A stretch of DNA of 14,821 nucleotides from Prosthecobacter debontii (GCA_945885485.1 CAMCYT010000043.1:1-14821); one strand, 5' to 3'; positions 5,867 to 13,997 are shown, counted from the first letter of the stretch. Program-made: numbers and translations. Notes: generated by a model not told the origin, from the sequence alone.

Positions 5867-6915
5867 TTTTGAATTTTCTGAGAAACTTCACTGTCCAGCA
5901 TGATCCTAAGATCATCCAAACCTTGGCCAGTATCTGCCGATATCGGAATGATATCGACCTTAGGGAAACGTGTCCGGAACATGGCGAGATTCTCTTCCGA
6001 ACCTTCTAAATCCATTTTATTAGCAATCACTTTCCAAGGAAACTTCGCGAGATCCTCATCATACTCTTTGATCTCGGTGCGCAAAATTTGGAGATCACTG
6101 ATCGGATCCCGACCCTCGCTGCCCGCCATATCAACCACGAAAAGCAACACACGGCAACGCGTGATGTGACGTAAAAACTCATGACCCAAGCCACGGTTTT
6201 CATGCGCTCCTTCAATCAATCCGGGAATATCCGCCACGGTGCAGCGACGGAATCCACCGAACTCCACCACGCCGATCATCGGCTGCAATGTCGTGAACGG
6301 ATACGATCCAACTTTAGGCTTCGCTTCAGAAATTTTTCCTAACAGAGTCGATTTTCCTGCATTCGGGAAACCCACCAAACCTGCATCCGCGATGCGGCGC
6401 AGTTCTAAATAAAATACGCCCTGCTGACCGGGAGTTCCAAGTGTATGCTCAGTTGGCGTCTGATTAGTCGCCGTGCGGAATCTGAAGTTTCCTTCTCCAC
6501 CAATTCCACCTTCACACAAAACAAAAGTCTGACCTTCCTCGATCAAATCCGCGATCGGATCAAGCTCGATCCCGTCATCGCTGCGCTCATATTCCACCGC
6601 CTCATTCACGGTTCCTGCATTGGTGCGGTAAACCACCGTACCTGGAGGCACCTTGCCAATTTTCATTAGCCCACTCTTACCTGTTCTCTTGTGCCCACCA
6701 CCCGGCCTACCGTCCTCGGCGATCAGCTTCGGATCGAAATGATACTGGCGAAGCGTGTCCGTCGAATTATCGACCACCAACATCACCTTGCCGCCATTTC
6801 CGCCATCGCCACCATCCGGACCGCCGCGCGGGACAAATTTCTCACGACGCCACGAAACAGCACCGTCTCCGCCGTCTCCTGCTTTCGCCAAAATTCTTAT
6901 GTGATCAATGAACAT
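5863..6915 (-). CDS. obg: GTPase Obg/CgtA
   Basis: An essential ribosome-associated GTPase acting in 50S assembly and stress signalling. From the ATG at 6915 (MFIDHIRILAKAGDGG) the protein has 350 residues. The glycine-rich Obg fold covers 1 to about 158 (GGPDGGDGGNGG, GIGGEGN). The GTPase domain has P-loop GFPNAGKST at 182-190, switch I PFTT, G3 DIPGLIEGA from 229, G4 NKMD at 299-302 and G5 ISA at 325-327. The open frame extends 18 codons further upstream (to 6969), but those residues lie outside the family's conserved start. No OCT-type C-terminal domain is present, as in many bacteria. It is not preceded by rplU-rpmA, its common neighbours, and instead leads an operon with a GGCT protein and aat. 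Confidence 0.96.
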   Translation of the reverse strand: MFIDHIRILAKAGDGGDGAVSWRREKFVPRGGPDGGDGGNGGKVMLVVDNSTDTLRQYHFDPKLIAEDGRPGGGHKRTGKSGLMKIGKVPPGTVVYRTNAGTVNEAVEYERSDDGIELDPIADLIEEGQTFVLCEGGIGGEGNFRFRTATNQTPTEHTLGTPGQQGVFYLELRRIADAGLVGFPNAGKSTLLGKISEAKPKVGSYPFTTLQPMIGVVEFGGFRRCTVADIPGLIEGAHENRGLGHEFLRHITRCRVLLFVVDMAGSEGRDPISDLQILRTEIKEYDEDLAKFPWKVIANKMDLEGSEENLAMFRTRFPKVDIIPISADTGQGLDDLRIMLDSEVSQKIQK

Positions 6916-7005
6916 TCCCGAAGCTTCTATGCACCCAAGCGAAACCGTCAACGGCAATGAGCAAGGCAAAAGCCCATATATTTGGATCTGATTTCAAAAA
7001 ATGGA

Positions 7006-7134
7006 TTTTTAACCACAAAAAACACGAAGCACACGAAAGTTCAAGAAAGGTCGTGTATCCTGAAAAGCGCATAATGGCTCAATCACCCAAATAATCTTCA
7101 TTTTCGTGTGCTTCGTGTTTTTCGTGGTTGAAAA
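7006..7134. repeat. Long inverted repeat between sufE and obg
   Basis: Left arm 7006-7038 (TTTTTAACCACAAAAAACAC... ending CACACGAAA) and right arm 7102-7134 are inverted copies with about 30 of 33 bases matching, separated by a 63-nt spacer. There is no ORF and no transposase in the spacer. Similar ACCAC-gAAAAACACGAA palindromes are scattered in many bacterial genomes, and this one lies in the gap upstream of obg. It could act as a terminator for sufE or simply be a non-autonomous mobile repeat. Confidence 0.75.
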
Positions 7135-7148
7135 TTTCCACCCACCAT

Positions 7149-7565
7149 TCAATTCGCAAACCCCAATGCCCGCTGTTTCATCTGGGTTGCCATCAAATTG
7201 AGCGCATTCGCCCGAGTTGGTGCCAAATGCTCTTTTAGGCCCGTTTTCTCAATAAAACTCATGTCCGCCGTCAAAATATCATCCGGCTTCTCCCCATTTA
7301 AAACACCGATAAACAACGCAATCATCCCTTTCGTTATCAGTGAATCTGAGTCGGCATAAAAGTAAACCCGCCCGTCCTTTGCCTGCGCATCCAGCCAGAC
7401 CTGTGATTGGCAACCTTTGATCAAATGATCCGTATTCCGCGCCTCCTCAGCAAGCGGCTCAAGCTTTTTCCCCAACCCAATCACATACTCATACCGCTCC
7501 GTCCAATCCTGAAAAATCCCCAAATCCTCCAACAACTGCTCCTGTTTCTCTGCAATGCCACTCAT
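7149..7565 (-). CDS. sufE: SufE-family cysteine desulfurase sulfur acceptor
   Basis: SufE accepts persulfide sulfur from the cysteine desulfurase SufS and passes it to the Fe-S scaffold. The protein has 138 residues from the ATG at 7565 and shows the family layout: helical EKQEQLLEDLGIFQDWTERYEYVIGLGKKL, then LIKGCQSQVW with the acceptor Cys52, FYADSDSLITKGMIALF, and a C-terminal GLKEHLAPTRANAL-MATQMK. The start at 7565 is preferred over the GTG/ATG ten codons upstream because AGGA lies seven bases before it and MSGIAEKQ fits the family start. No other suf gene is in the window, so it is a stand-alone copy. It could equally be called CsdE-like. Confidence 0.92.
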   Translation of the reverse strand: MSGIAEKQEQLLEDLGIFQDWTERYEYVIGLGKKLEPLAEEARNTDHLIKGCQSQVWLDAQAKDGRVYFYADSDSLITKGMIALFIGVLNGEKPDDILTADMSFIEKTGLKEHLAPTRANALNLMATQMKQRALGFAN

Positions 7566-7617
7566 AATTTTCCTACGCTCAATGGACTCCATCACAGGGA
7601 AAACATCAAGTCCTGTC

Positions 7618-7720
7618 TTTCATTCAAAAATCAAACTTCAACAATCGTCAATCATCAATCAAACCGCCACTTTTATCCAAGAGATTGACGATTGATGATT
7701 TAGGATTGTTGATTTCTGAT
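7618..7720. repeat. Palindromic TCAATCR-heptamer repeat element, copy 2
   Basis: Left arm about 7618-7663 (CTTTCATTCAAAAATC, then variants of CAATCGTCAATCATC) and an imperfect inverted right arm 7683-7718 (GATTGACGATTGATGATT onward) flank a roughly 20-nt loop. It lies between sufE and the UbiA-like gene. The left arm shares its TTCATTCAAAAATCAA start with the copy at 13062 and its AATCAAACC end with the half-copy inside mfd. Confidence 0.75.
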
Positions 7721-7758
7721 CTATTTATCAGCTCTTCCTCTTATCCCATTCACGCTCT

Positions 7759-8673
7759 TCAAGTCGCCGGTGCCACTCTCTGCAGCATCCTACCCAATAC
7801 AAAGCAGCTCGGAGCTAAAAAAATCGCGATCAGATACATCGGTTCATGACTCTCCACCAAATCCAAGTTCAGCGACATGATAGCCATGGGCAGCAATATG
7901 ATCCAATCGATGAGTGGAATCCCCGCCAACAGCGCCGATACGTGCGCCGACACTGGCGATTGATAAATGGTCACTGAAACAATCAACCAAGCGGTAAACG
8001 GAATCAGGCCGATCCATGATACATTTGATGGAATGAGCGCTAGCGGAATAACCGCGAAAACTCCCGCCCCGAACAACAACCCACGAGCGATCCATTTTTG
8101 CCCCACCGGCAAATCTCCCCGCGCTTCCCAACGGGCACTCAACGACAGTCCGATCACATACACCAACAAGCCCACCGCGGGGAAAATCAGCGGCGCTACG
8201 AGATCACTACACATCGCCACATAACCCAGAATCGGCAAGCATGCCCGACACATACCCATCGGAATCACTGACCACGCCGCCTTCTTATGCACCTTCGTGT
8301 ATAAAACGATGAGACTCACCAACACCCCCGCAACAACGAATGCCAACCACCCATAAAACGCCGAAATCACCAGCCCGATCACCATTCCAGCCGATGCCGT
8401 CGTCAAATAAGCCATAGCCGAAAACATCCCGCGCGGCAACGCACGCTCGGGGCGCTTTTCCTTATCCCAGTCCCTGTCCATCCAGTCATTGAGGAAATTT
8501 CCGGAAATATAAAACAACACCGCAGCAACCATCAGCCCCGACGGCCAAGAAAAATCCATGTCGCCCTCGTATACCCCCAATAAAATCCCCACCCCGAGGT
8601 TGCTCACCACACTCGGGACATTCGCAATCCTCGCTGTCGCCAGCAAAGCATGGATTTTAGAATCAGATCTCAC
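7759..8673 (-). CDS. UbiA-superfamily membrane prenyltransferase-like protein
   Basis: A 304-residue polytopic membrane protein with about nine hydrophobic segments. The first aspartate motif NDWMDRDWD (residues 62-70) followed by KEKRPERALPRG is the classic UbiA site that binds prenyl diphosphate through magnesium. The second DxxxD motif of canonical members is not evident. The corresponding loop reads SLSARWEARGDLP, resembling the EboC-like branch. UbiA proteins attach prenyl chains to aromatic or other acceptors, and the acceptor here cannot be inferred. The start is a GTG at 8673 with GGAG too close to be ideal (1 nt), so a downstream TTG is possible. It is divergent from the protease gene; the 157 nt between them presumably hold both promoters, but I see no clear boxes. 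Confidence 0.85.
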   Translation of the reverse strand: MRSDSKIHALLATARIANVPSVVSNLGVGILLGVYEGDMDFSWPSGLMVAAVLFYISGNFLNDWMDRDWDKEKRPERALPRGMFSAMAYLTTASAGMVIGLVISAFYGWLAFVVAGVLVSLIVLYTKVHKKAAWSVIPMGMCRACLPILGYVAMCSDLVAPLIFPAVGLLVYVIGLSLSARWEARGDLPVGQKWIARGLLFGAGVFAVIPLALIPSNVSWIGLIPFTAWLIVSVTIYQSPVSAHVSALLAGIPLIDWIILLPMAIMSLNLDLVESHEPMYLIAIFLAPSCFVLGRMLQRVAPAT

Positions 8674-8830
8674 TCTCCATAACCGAACCCAATCACCCGA
8701 AAACGCAAGCCTCTCTTCTTATTTCCAGATAATAATCGAACTCGTTAACGCTGAATCGACAGATAAATCTGATCGTTCTAACGCGTATGACATTCCATTA
8801 TCGGGGTTAATTCCATTTCCTCCAGCCATC

Positions 8831-9871
8831 ATGTCACTTATATTCCTCCGCCACCTACCTTTTTTGGTTCTCATTTCCATTTGTGAACCCGTCCTCGCCC
8901 AAACCGCCGGCACCCCCATTTTCGAGCAAAGCGGTGCAGCGGTAAAAAAATTCCAAGACGAAATGATTCAGAAAGCTCTCGTGGTGCGCGAGAAAGTTCC
9001 TGCCATCAACAAGGCTGAAATCGACAAGCAAATCCTCGCTCCATTACCCGAACCCATCAAGCTCCCCACGGCTCTAACCAAAGAACTCTCCCCAGAGGAC
9101 ATCGCCGAACACGCGCGCAAATCCAACTTACGCGTCGGTTACTGCTACAAATGCATGAACTGCGAAAAATGGCACATCAACCTCGCCGGCGGTTACTCGA
9201 TCGCTCCCAATGTCATCGCCACCTGTGACCATATCCTTGCCACCAAAACCAAAATGCGCGATGGCTTTATCGTCGCTATCGACCATACAGGAAACATCGC
9301 CTGCGGCGTCGCCATCCTCGCTCGAAATGCAACCATGGATGTCGCTATCATCAAACTTGCCGGTGCAAAATTCGCTCCCGTTCCTCTCAATGCAGATGTC
9401 GAACAGGGTTCTTTATCCTACTGCTTCAGTTACCCACTCAAACAACAAGGCTACTTCAGCGCAGGCATCATCAATCGATTTTACTGGCACAATCGCTATC
9501 AAGATCAGGATAAAAAAACCATCGATGCACTCTCATATCTGCGCCTGAACTACAGCAACGACTGGGCACCAGGCAGCAGCGGATCTCCTTTATTTGACTC
9601 CGCAGGCAACGTCACTGGCCACGTATCCACCATCAGCGGTCTCAGCGGTGGAAAAGATAAATCCACCATGATCACCCTCCACGAGGGAATCCCTGCCCGC
9701 GCCGTCCAAGCCCTGGTCGCAGCCCTCGATAAACCTCAGGAAATCGCACGACTCGCAACCTTTTCAGACATCATTGCAAAAAATCCCGTCACCACCGATA
9801 AACCTTCTAAAGAAAATCCCGAGATCGAGGAAATGCCTAAAACTGAGGAGAATCCTGAAGGAGGAGAATAG
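8831..9871 (+). CDS. Exported trypsin-like serine peptidase with CxxCxxC motif
   Basis: A 346-residue protein with signal peptide (cleavage near residue 23, EPVLA-QT), a helical spacer and a chymotrypsin-fold protease domain. The triad is readable: His134 in TCDHIL, Asp170 in MDVAIIKL and Ser250 in APGSSGSPLFD. Just before the domain's first strands lies YCYKCMNCEKWH with Cys105, Cys108 and Cys111, a possible metal- or disulfide-forming knuckle not found in trypsin or DegP. No PDZ domain follows; instead there is an acidic, Pro-rich tail (from about residue 318). The start at 8831 is chosen because the signal peptide begins there; the longer open frame to 8558 runs into the UbiA-like gene. 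A PhoD-like gene follows after 14 nt, so the two are likely co-transcribed. Confidence 0.87.
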   Translation: MSLIFLRHLPFLVLISICEPVLAQTAGTPIFEQSGAAVKKFQDEMIQKALVVREKVPAINKAEIDKQILAPLPEPIKLPTALTKELSPEDIAEHARKSNLRVGYCYKCMNCEKWHINLAGGYSIAPNVIATCDHILATKTKMRDGFIVAIDHTGNIACGVAILARNATMDVAIIKLAGAKFAPVPLNADVEQGSLSYCFSYPLKQQGYFSAGIINRFYWHNRYQDQDKKTIDALSYLRLNYSNDWAPGSSGSPLFDSAGNVTGHVSTISGLSGGKDKSTMITLHEGIPARAVQALVAALDKPQEIARLATFSDIIAKNPVTTDKPSKENPEIEEMPKTEENPEGGE

Positions 9872-9885
9872 CCAAAAAATCCCTC

Positions 9886-11307
9886 ATGCTGCTTTTCAAA
9901 AAATCCATTCTCCTCAGCGCCTTACTCACGCTTTCCAACGCGTTTGCCCAAGACATCCACCTCTCCCAAGCTCTGCTTGCCGGCGAATGCAGCGAATCAA
10001 CTATTATCCTCCAAACCCGTCTAACATCTTCACCTATTCCTATAGATGGCGATGTCCCGGGCGTTGCTGGGACAGGTCGATTTGAAATCTCTACCACACC
10101 CGATTTCAAATCTTCCACCTTTTCCGAGTGGGTCGCCGCCACCCAAGAAACCGATTTCATCCTCAAAGTAAAAATCGATTCCCTCCAACCTAATACCACC
10201 TACCACTACCGTCTCATCTACGGCTCCGGTAAAGAATCCACAAAGCCAAGCACCACCGCCTCCTTCAAAACCCTTCCTCCAGCTGGTCAATCCACCCCCA
10301 TCCAATTTATTCTAACAAGTTGCCTCAACTACGCCTTTTTCCAACACGGCGATAAAAACTCCCCTCCCGCCAAACCTGAAGACCGCGCCCTCGGCTACCC
10401 AGCGCTCGAACCCATCGCCCAACTCAAACCCGACTTTGTCATTTTGAATGGCGATTGTGTATACTACGACCGCCCAGCACAAACCGCTGCTAAAACCCAA
10501 TCCGAACTCCGGAAAAAATGGCACGAACAATACGTCATGCCGCGCTTTGTGAAACTCTTTTCTCAAAGCCCTACCTACTGGCTTAAAGACGATCACGATC
10601 ATCGCTACAACGACTCCGATACCACCGGCGATCAGGAACCTTCTAACAAACTCGGGATCGATACCTTTCGCGAACAAGTCCCAATCGTCGATCCGAACGC
10701 ATCCAACCCCATTACCTACCGCACCCATCGCATGGGAAAAGATCTGCAACTCTGGTTCATCGAGGGTCGCGACTACCGCAGCCCGAACAGCATGCCAGAC
10801 GGATCCGATAAATCTCTCTGGGGAAAAGAACAGCGCGAGTGGCTGCAACGCACCCTCAAGGAAAGCGATGCCACGTTCAAAATCCTCATCTCCCCCACCC
10901 CCATGATCGGACCCGACGATGGTTACAAATCCGATAACCATGCAAACCTCAAAGGCTTCAACCACGAAGGGCAATCGTTTTTTAATTGGCTGAAAAACAA
11001 CCAGATCGATCCTAACAAATTTTTCATCCTCTGCGGGGATCGCCATTGGAAATACCACACCATCCACCCACACGGCTTCACCGAGTTTTCCTGCGGCGCC
11101 CTGAACAAAGAAAACGCCCGCCTCGGCCGCAAACCCGGCGATCCCAAATCCAACGACCCCGAAGCAAAAATCCGCCAACCTTACACCGACAACACCCCCA
11201 GCGGCGGATTCCTCCGCGTCGATCTCAACCCCGCATCTCCAGCCACCCTAAGCATCAGTCTCCACGACGATACCGGAAAAATCCTCTACCAACATCAGGC
11301 TAAGTAA
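9886..11307 (+). CDS. Secreted PhoD-like metallophosphatase
   Basis: A 473-residue exported protein with signal peptide MLLFKKSILLSALLTLSNAFA. It is followed by an N-terminal Fn3-like PhoD_N region (about 26-130, ending in TTASFKTLPP) and a metallophosphatase domain. Metal-site motifs are NGDCVYYD (188-195), KDDHDHRYN (234-242) and CGDRHW (383-388); WGKEQREWL (312-320) and SPTPMIG (337-342) are typical of the PhoD group. PhoD enzymes are phosphodiesterases/phosphomonoesterases using iron and calcium, often induced by phosphate shortage. No Pho box is visible. The only strong Shine-Dalgarno sequence (GGAGGAG at 9860-9866) is 19 nt upstream, inside the end of the protease gene, so initiation probably relies on coupling. 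The long minus-strand open frame over this gene is a shadow. Confidence 0.9.
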   Translation: MLLFKKSILLSALLTLSNAFAQDIHLSQALLAGECSESTIILQTRLTSSPIPIDGDVPGVAGTGRFEISTTPDFKSSTFSEWVAATQETDFILKVKIDSLQPNTTYHYRLIYGSGKESTKPSTTASFKTLPPAGQSTPIQFILTSCLNYAFFQHGDKNSPPAKPEDRALGYPALEPIAQLKPDFVILNGDCVYYDRPAQTAAKTQSELRKKWHEQYVMPRFVKLFSQSPTYWLKDDHDHRYNDSDTTGDQEPSNKLGIDTFREQVPIVDPNASNPITYRTHRMGKDLQLWFIEGRDYRSPNSMPDGSDKSLWGKEQREWLQRTLKESDATFKILISPTPMIGPDDGYKSDNHANLKGFNHEGQSFFNWLKNNQIDPNKFFILCGDRHWKYHTIHPHGFTEFSCGALNKENARLGRKPGDPKSNDPEAKIRQPYTDNTPSGGFLRVDLNPASPATLSISLHDDTGKILYQHQAK

Positions 11308-11381
11308 AACCACTCACCACCCAAGCCAAAAACCTCTCCGTAAATCAAGGCCCCATCGCCTTCTGAGCCGAGGGCTTCCCC

Positions 11382-12977
11382 TTACTTTCCTAACCGCTTC
11401 TTCAGCATCCCGACCACATCACGTATCTCCTCCACTTTCAGCATGAGAGTCGCCATCAAATACACCGAACCAGCCACGCCGATGAGACCGAGCACCGCGA
11501 GTGCTTTTTTCCAAAACAGCATTCCACTTAGATCACTCAGAAACATCTGACTTCCGTAATAACAAACCGCAGCCATCACGGCGGTCGCAGAGCCAATTTT
11601 TAAAAATGCGATCAACAATCGTCCAGTTCCAATGTCTCCAGCGTATTTCATCATCGCGGCGTATAGAAAAATGAAGTTCAAGCTAGCGACAATACTGGTT
11701 GTTAGAGCCAGCGATTCGTGACCCCATTTAAAAACGAACACAAAAGTGTAGTTGCAAACCAAGTTCACCACCAAAGCCATCAAGCTGGCGACCATCGGAA
11801 ACCAACGTTTCTCAATCGCATAAAAAGCGGGCTGCAACACTTTGAGCCCCGCGTAGAACAGAAGTCCGCAACCATACGCTTGCAGCGCACCTGCGGTCGC
11901 CAAGCGATCCAACTCATCGAACTTACCACGCTCGTAAAGCAGACTCACAATCGGCTGGGCCATCACGACCAAGCCCACCGTTGCGGGAAACACCAAAAAC
12001 ATTACCAATTTCAGACCTTTGAGCAGGGTCGACGTGAAATCTTTCCCTATCCCATTGATTGCCGCGCGCGACATCGCAGGCAAAGTCACGGTCGCTACAG
12101 CAACACCGAATACGCCGATTGGCAACTGCATCAAACGAAACGCATAGCTCAACCAGCTCACAGCTCCCTCACCCACCCCATAGGCAAACATCGCGTTCAC
12201 TAACACATTCACCTGAGTGACCGATGCTGCAATCACCGCTGGGATCATCAACTGAAGAATTTTTTTCACCCCGGAATCATTCCAGTTGAAATTCGCTTTG
12301 AACCGATACCCCACCGCCAGTAACGCCGGAAACTGACAAACCAACTGCGCCATACCACCGATCAACACGCCCCATGAAAAGCCCACCAAACTACGCGGAC
12401 CCCATTCTGGATCCATCCAGTAACCGATCAATGCACCACCGGTCATCGAACCGATATTGAAGAAACACGAAGCCAGCGCCGGCATCCCAAACACATCCCG
12501 CGCATTCAGCATCCCCATCACCAATGCCGATAGAGAAACCAGCGCAATGAACGGATACATGACCCTCACCATCTCAATCGTTAGAGAAATCTCCTCCGCA
12601 TTATAAACCCGTGGCGTCTTACCCGATCGCGAAAATGCTGTCAGTAAATCCACAATCCACGGTGCCACCGCAATTCCCACCAACGCCACCACGCTCATGA
12701 ACACCGCCGCTAAAGTCATCATCCGGTTCGCCAACACCCATGCGCTTTCAACTCCATCCGCTTTAACCTTTTTAGAAAACGTCGTCACGAATGCCTGGGA
12801 CAAGGCTCCCTCCGCAAATAGATCCCGCAGCAAGTTTGGCACCTTGAACGCCAGATAAAAACAGTCCATCCAGCGACTACCTCCGAACAAACCCGCAAAC
12901 AATACCTCTCGTATCAACCCCAGCACTCGGCTCAGCATCACCGCCGCGCTCACCTTCCATGTTGCCTTCACTGACAT
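11382..12977 (-). CDS. murJ: Lipid II flippase MurJ (MviN)
   Basis: A 531-residue integral membrane protein of the MOP superfamily that moves lipid II across the inner membrane for peptidoglycan synthesis. It has the length and hydrophobic pattern of about 14 helices. The N-terminus VSAAVMLSRVLGLIREVLFAGLFG and the following DCFYLAFKVPNLLRDLFAEGALSQAFV are diagnostic. RLMQLPIGVFGVAVATVTLP near the middle and LYERGKFD in the second half are also conserved. The ATG at 12977 directly precedes the conserved N-terminus. It stands alone, convergent with the phosphatase gene; the 74 nt between them hold only a weak 5-bp stem and no convincing terminator. Confidence 0.96.
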   Translation of the reverse strand: MSVKATWKVSAAVMLSRVLGLIREVLFAGLFGGSRWMDCFYLAFKVPNLLRDLFAEGALSQAFVTTFSKKVKADGVESAWVLANRMMTLAAVFMSVVALVGIAVAPWIVDLLTAFSRSGKTPRVYNAEEISLTIEMVRVMYPFIALVSLSALVMGMLNARDVFGMPALASCFFNIGSMTGGALIGYWMDPEWGPRSLVGFSWGVLIGGMAQLVCQFPALLAVGYRFKANFNWNDSGVKKILQLMIPAVIAASVTQVNVLVNAMFAYGVGEGAVSWLSYAFRLMQLPIGVFGVAVATVTLPAMSRAAINGIGKDFTSTLLKGLKLVMFLVFPATVGLVVMAQPIVSLLYERGKFDELDRLATAGALQAYGCGLLFYAGLKVLQPAFYAIEKRWFPMVASLMALVVNLVCNYTFVFVFKWGHESLALTTSIVASLNFIFLYAAMMKYAGDIGTGRLLIAFLKIGSATAVMAAVCYYGSQMFLSDLSGMLFWKKALAVLGLIGVAGSVYLMATLMLKVEEIRDVVGMLKKRLGK

Positions 12978-13061
12978 CCACGCCGTTCATTCACTATGCA
13001 GAACAGCTTTGCAACCCCTTTGAACCAACAACCCCAGTTTACACCCTTTACGCGGACCCAT

Positions 13062-13185
13062 TTTTCATTCAAAAATCAACAATCGTCATTCATCAATCGT
13101 CAATCAATTCTTCATTAGGCGCCATTTCATCATACGGTTTGATTTACGATTGATGATTGTTGATTTTGGATTTTTGAACGAAAGA
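13062..13185. repeat. Palindromic TCAATCR-heptamer repeat element, copy 3
   Basis: The left arm, about 13062-13106 (TTCATTCAAAAATCAACAAT onward), and the right arm, 13139-13185, are inverted relatives of each other. Both ends carry TTCrTTCAAAAATC. The spacer is about 32 nt. It fills most of the gap between murJ and the DUF2103-like gene and its right end lies only 5 nt before that gene's ATG, so it must contain the leader region of that gene. Confidence 0.8.
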
Positions 13186-13190
13186 AACTC

Positions 13191-13472
13191 ATGCCCTCAC
13201 GCGGTCGCCATCAATCCACCTCCAAAGAATGCCACCGAGTCATCACGAAAATCGAGGCCATGCCGGGAGTAATCGGCGTCATCATCGGCCGATCCTACGG
13301 AGGTAAATCTCTTGGCGCGGAAAAAACCACAGGCTCCATCCGTATCCAGCGCCCCGTCTCCGGTGGTTTGAAAGCCGTCACTCAAACCGAGAAAGGTCTG
13401 CAGGAACTTTTCATCCGCACAGAAGCGGGGATGGAGGATGAAATCACCAAAGCGATCACCAAACTCGGTTGA
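13191..13472 (+). CDS. Small basic protein resembling DUF2103
   Basis: A 93-residue cytoplasmic protein. The order HRVITKIEAMPGVIGVIIGRS, then IRIQRPVSGGLKAVTQTEKGLQELFIRT resembles DUF2103 proteins as I remember them (PG-x-V...G-R, basic loop, L-R-V-x-x-P-x-x-GG-x-K, Q-E-V-F-V). That family is annotated as putative metal-binding and has no established role. No membrane segment or signal peptide is present. The start lacks a strong Shine-Dalgarno sequence and the leader is repeat DNA. Its TGA abuts the stop codon of the convergent RRM gene with no intergenic base. Confidence 0.65.
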   Translation: MPSRGRHQSTSKECHRVITKIEAMPGVIGVIIGRSYGGKSLGAEKTTGSIRIQRPVSGGLKAVTQTEKGLQELFIRTEAGMEDEITKAITKLG

Positions 13473-13841
13473 TTAGCGGCGCTTCGTGCTGCGACTCGCT
13501 CTCGGCGGCCGCTTTTTCTCTTCAGATCTTTCTGATCGGTCGGATCTGTCAAATCGACCTGATCTCTCCGGCTGCTCCACTTTGGGCGCTTTTTTGGACA
13601 CTGTAGAACTCGCAGCGCGCTTCACCCGCAGTATGGAATCACCTAATTTTTTCCCATTCAGCTCTTCAATCGCTTTGGTCGCTTCATCCAGCTTCGGCAT
13701 ATCAGCAAATCCAAATCCTTTGGATTCACCCGTCTTTTCATCTTTGACAATCACACAGGAAGTCACTCTCCCATACTTTCTAAACAAACAAACAATCTCT
13801 GGTTGAGTGAGTTTACGATCAATATTGCGGATGAGGATTTG
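13473..13841 (-). CDS. Single-RRM RNA-binding protein with charged RS/RD tail
   Basis: An RNA-binding protein of the bacterial RRM type. From the GTG at 13841 it reads MQILIRNIDRKLT, which places RNP2 (ILIRNI) at residues 3-8, and RNP1 KGFGFADM at 42-49 with the RNA-stacking Phe44 and Phe46. The fold ends near residue 78. A low-complexity tail follows with SKKAPK, RSGRFDRSDRSERSEEKKR and a basic C-terminus, predicted disordered. The open frame extends to another GTG at 13886, adding 15 residues (MNCWLASFFNQSET...) that do not fit the family. Neither start has a strong ribosome binding site, so the longer form cannot be excluded. Such proteins are thought to act in cold response or RNA chaperoning, but no role is shown here. 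Confidence 0.9.
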   Translation of the reverse strand, partial: QILIRNIDRKLTQPEIVCLFRKYGRVTSCVIVKDEKTGESKGFGFADMPKLDEATKAIEELNGKKLGDSILRVKRAASSTVSKKAPKVEQPERSGRFDRSDRSERSEEKKRPPRASRSTKRR

Positions 13842-13997
13842 CACGGTTTCAGATTGGTTAAAAAAGGAAGCTAGCCAGCAATTCACATCAAATCCAGCGC
13901 ATTATCACGATACGGGCGATCGTTACTCCATATGATTAAAGTGGAAGATGGTTGCGTGCATTTTTCTACATGAGGGAGGAATTACGTCATCCGCGCC

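Noticed and set aside
8558..8830. N-terminal extension of the protease open frame
   Set aside because: It overlaps the UbiA-like gene and would put about 91 residues before an evident signal peptide.
10312..11178. Long minus-strand open frame of 288 codons
   Set aside because: It lies wholly over the phosphatase gene, whose motifs are clear; the composition (Gly/Val/Phe-rich without pattern) is that of an antisense shadow.
11308..11381. Terminator between the phosphatase gene and murJ
   Set aside because: Only a 5-bp AAGGC/GCCTT stem without a T-run is present.
11718..12203. Plus-strand open frame of 161 codons
   Set aside because: Antisense to conserved murJ sequence; no start signal and no family resemblance.
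13887..13997. Possible small RNA or promoter between the RRM gene and the kinase-like gene
   Set aside because: No stable hairpin, tRNA-like fold or clear promoter boxes could be seen.
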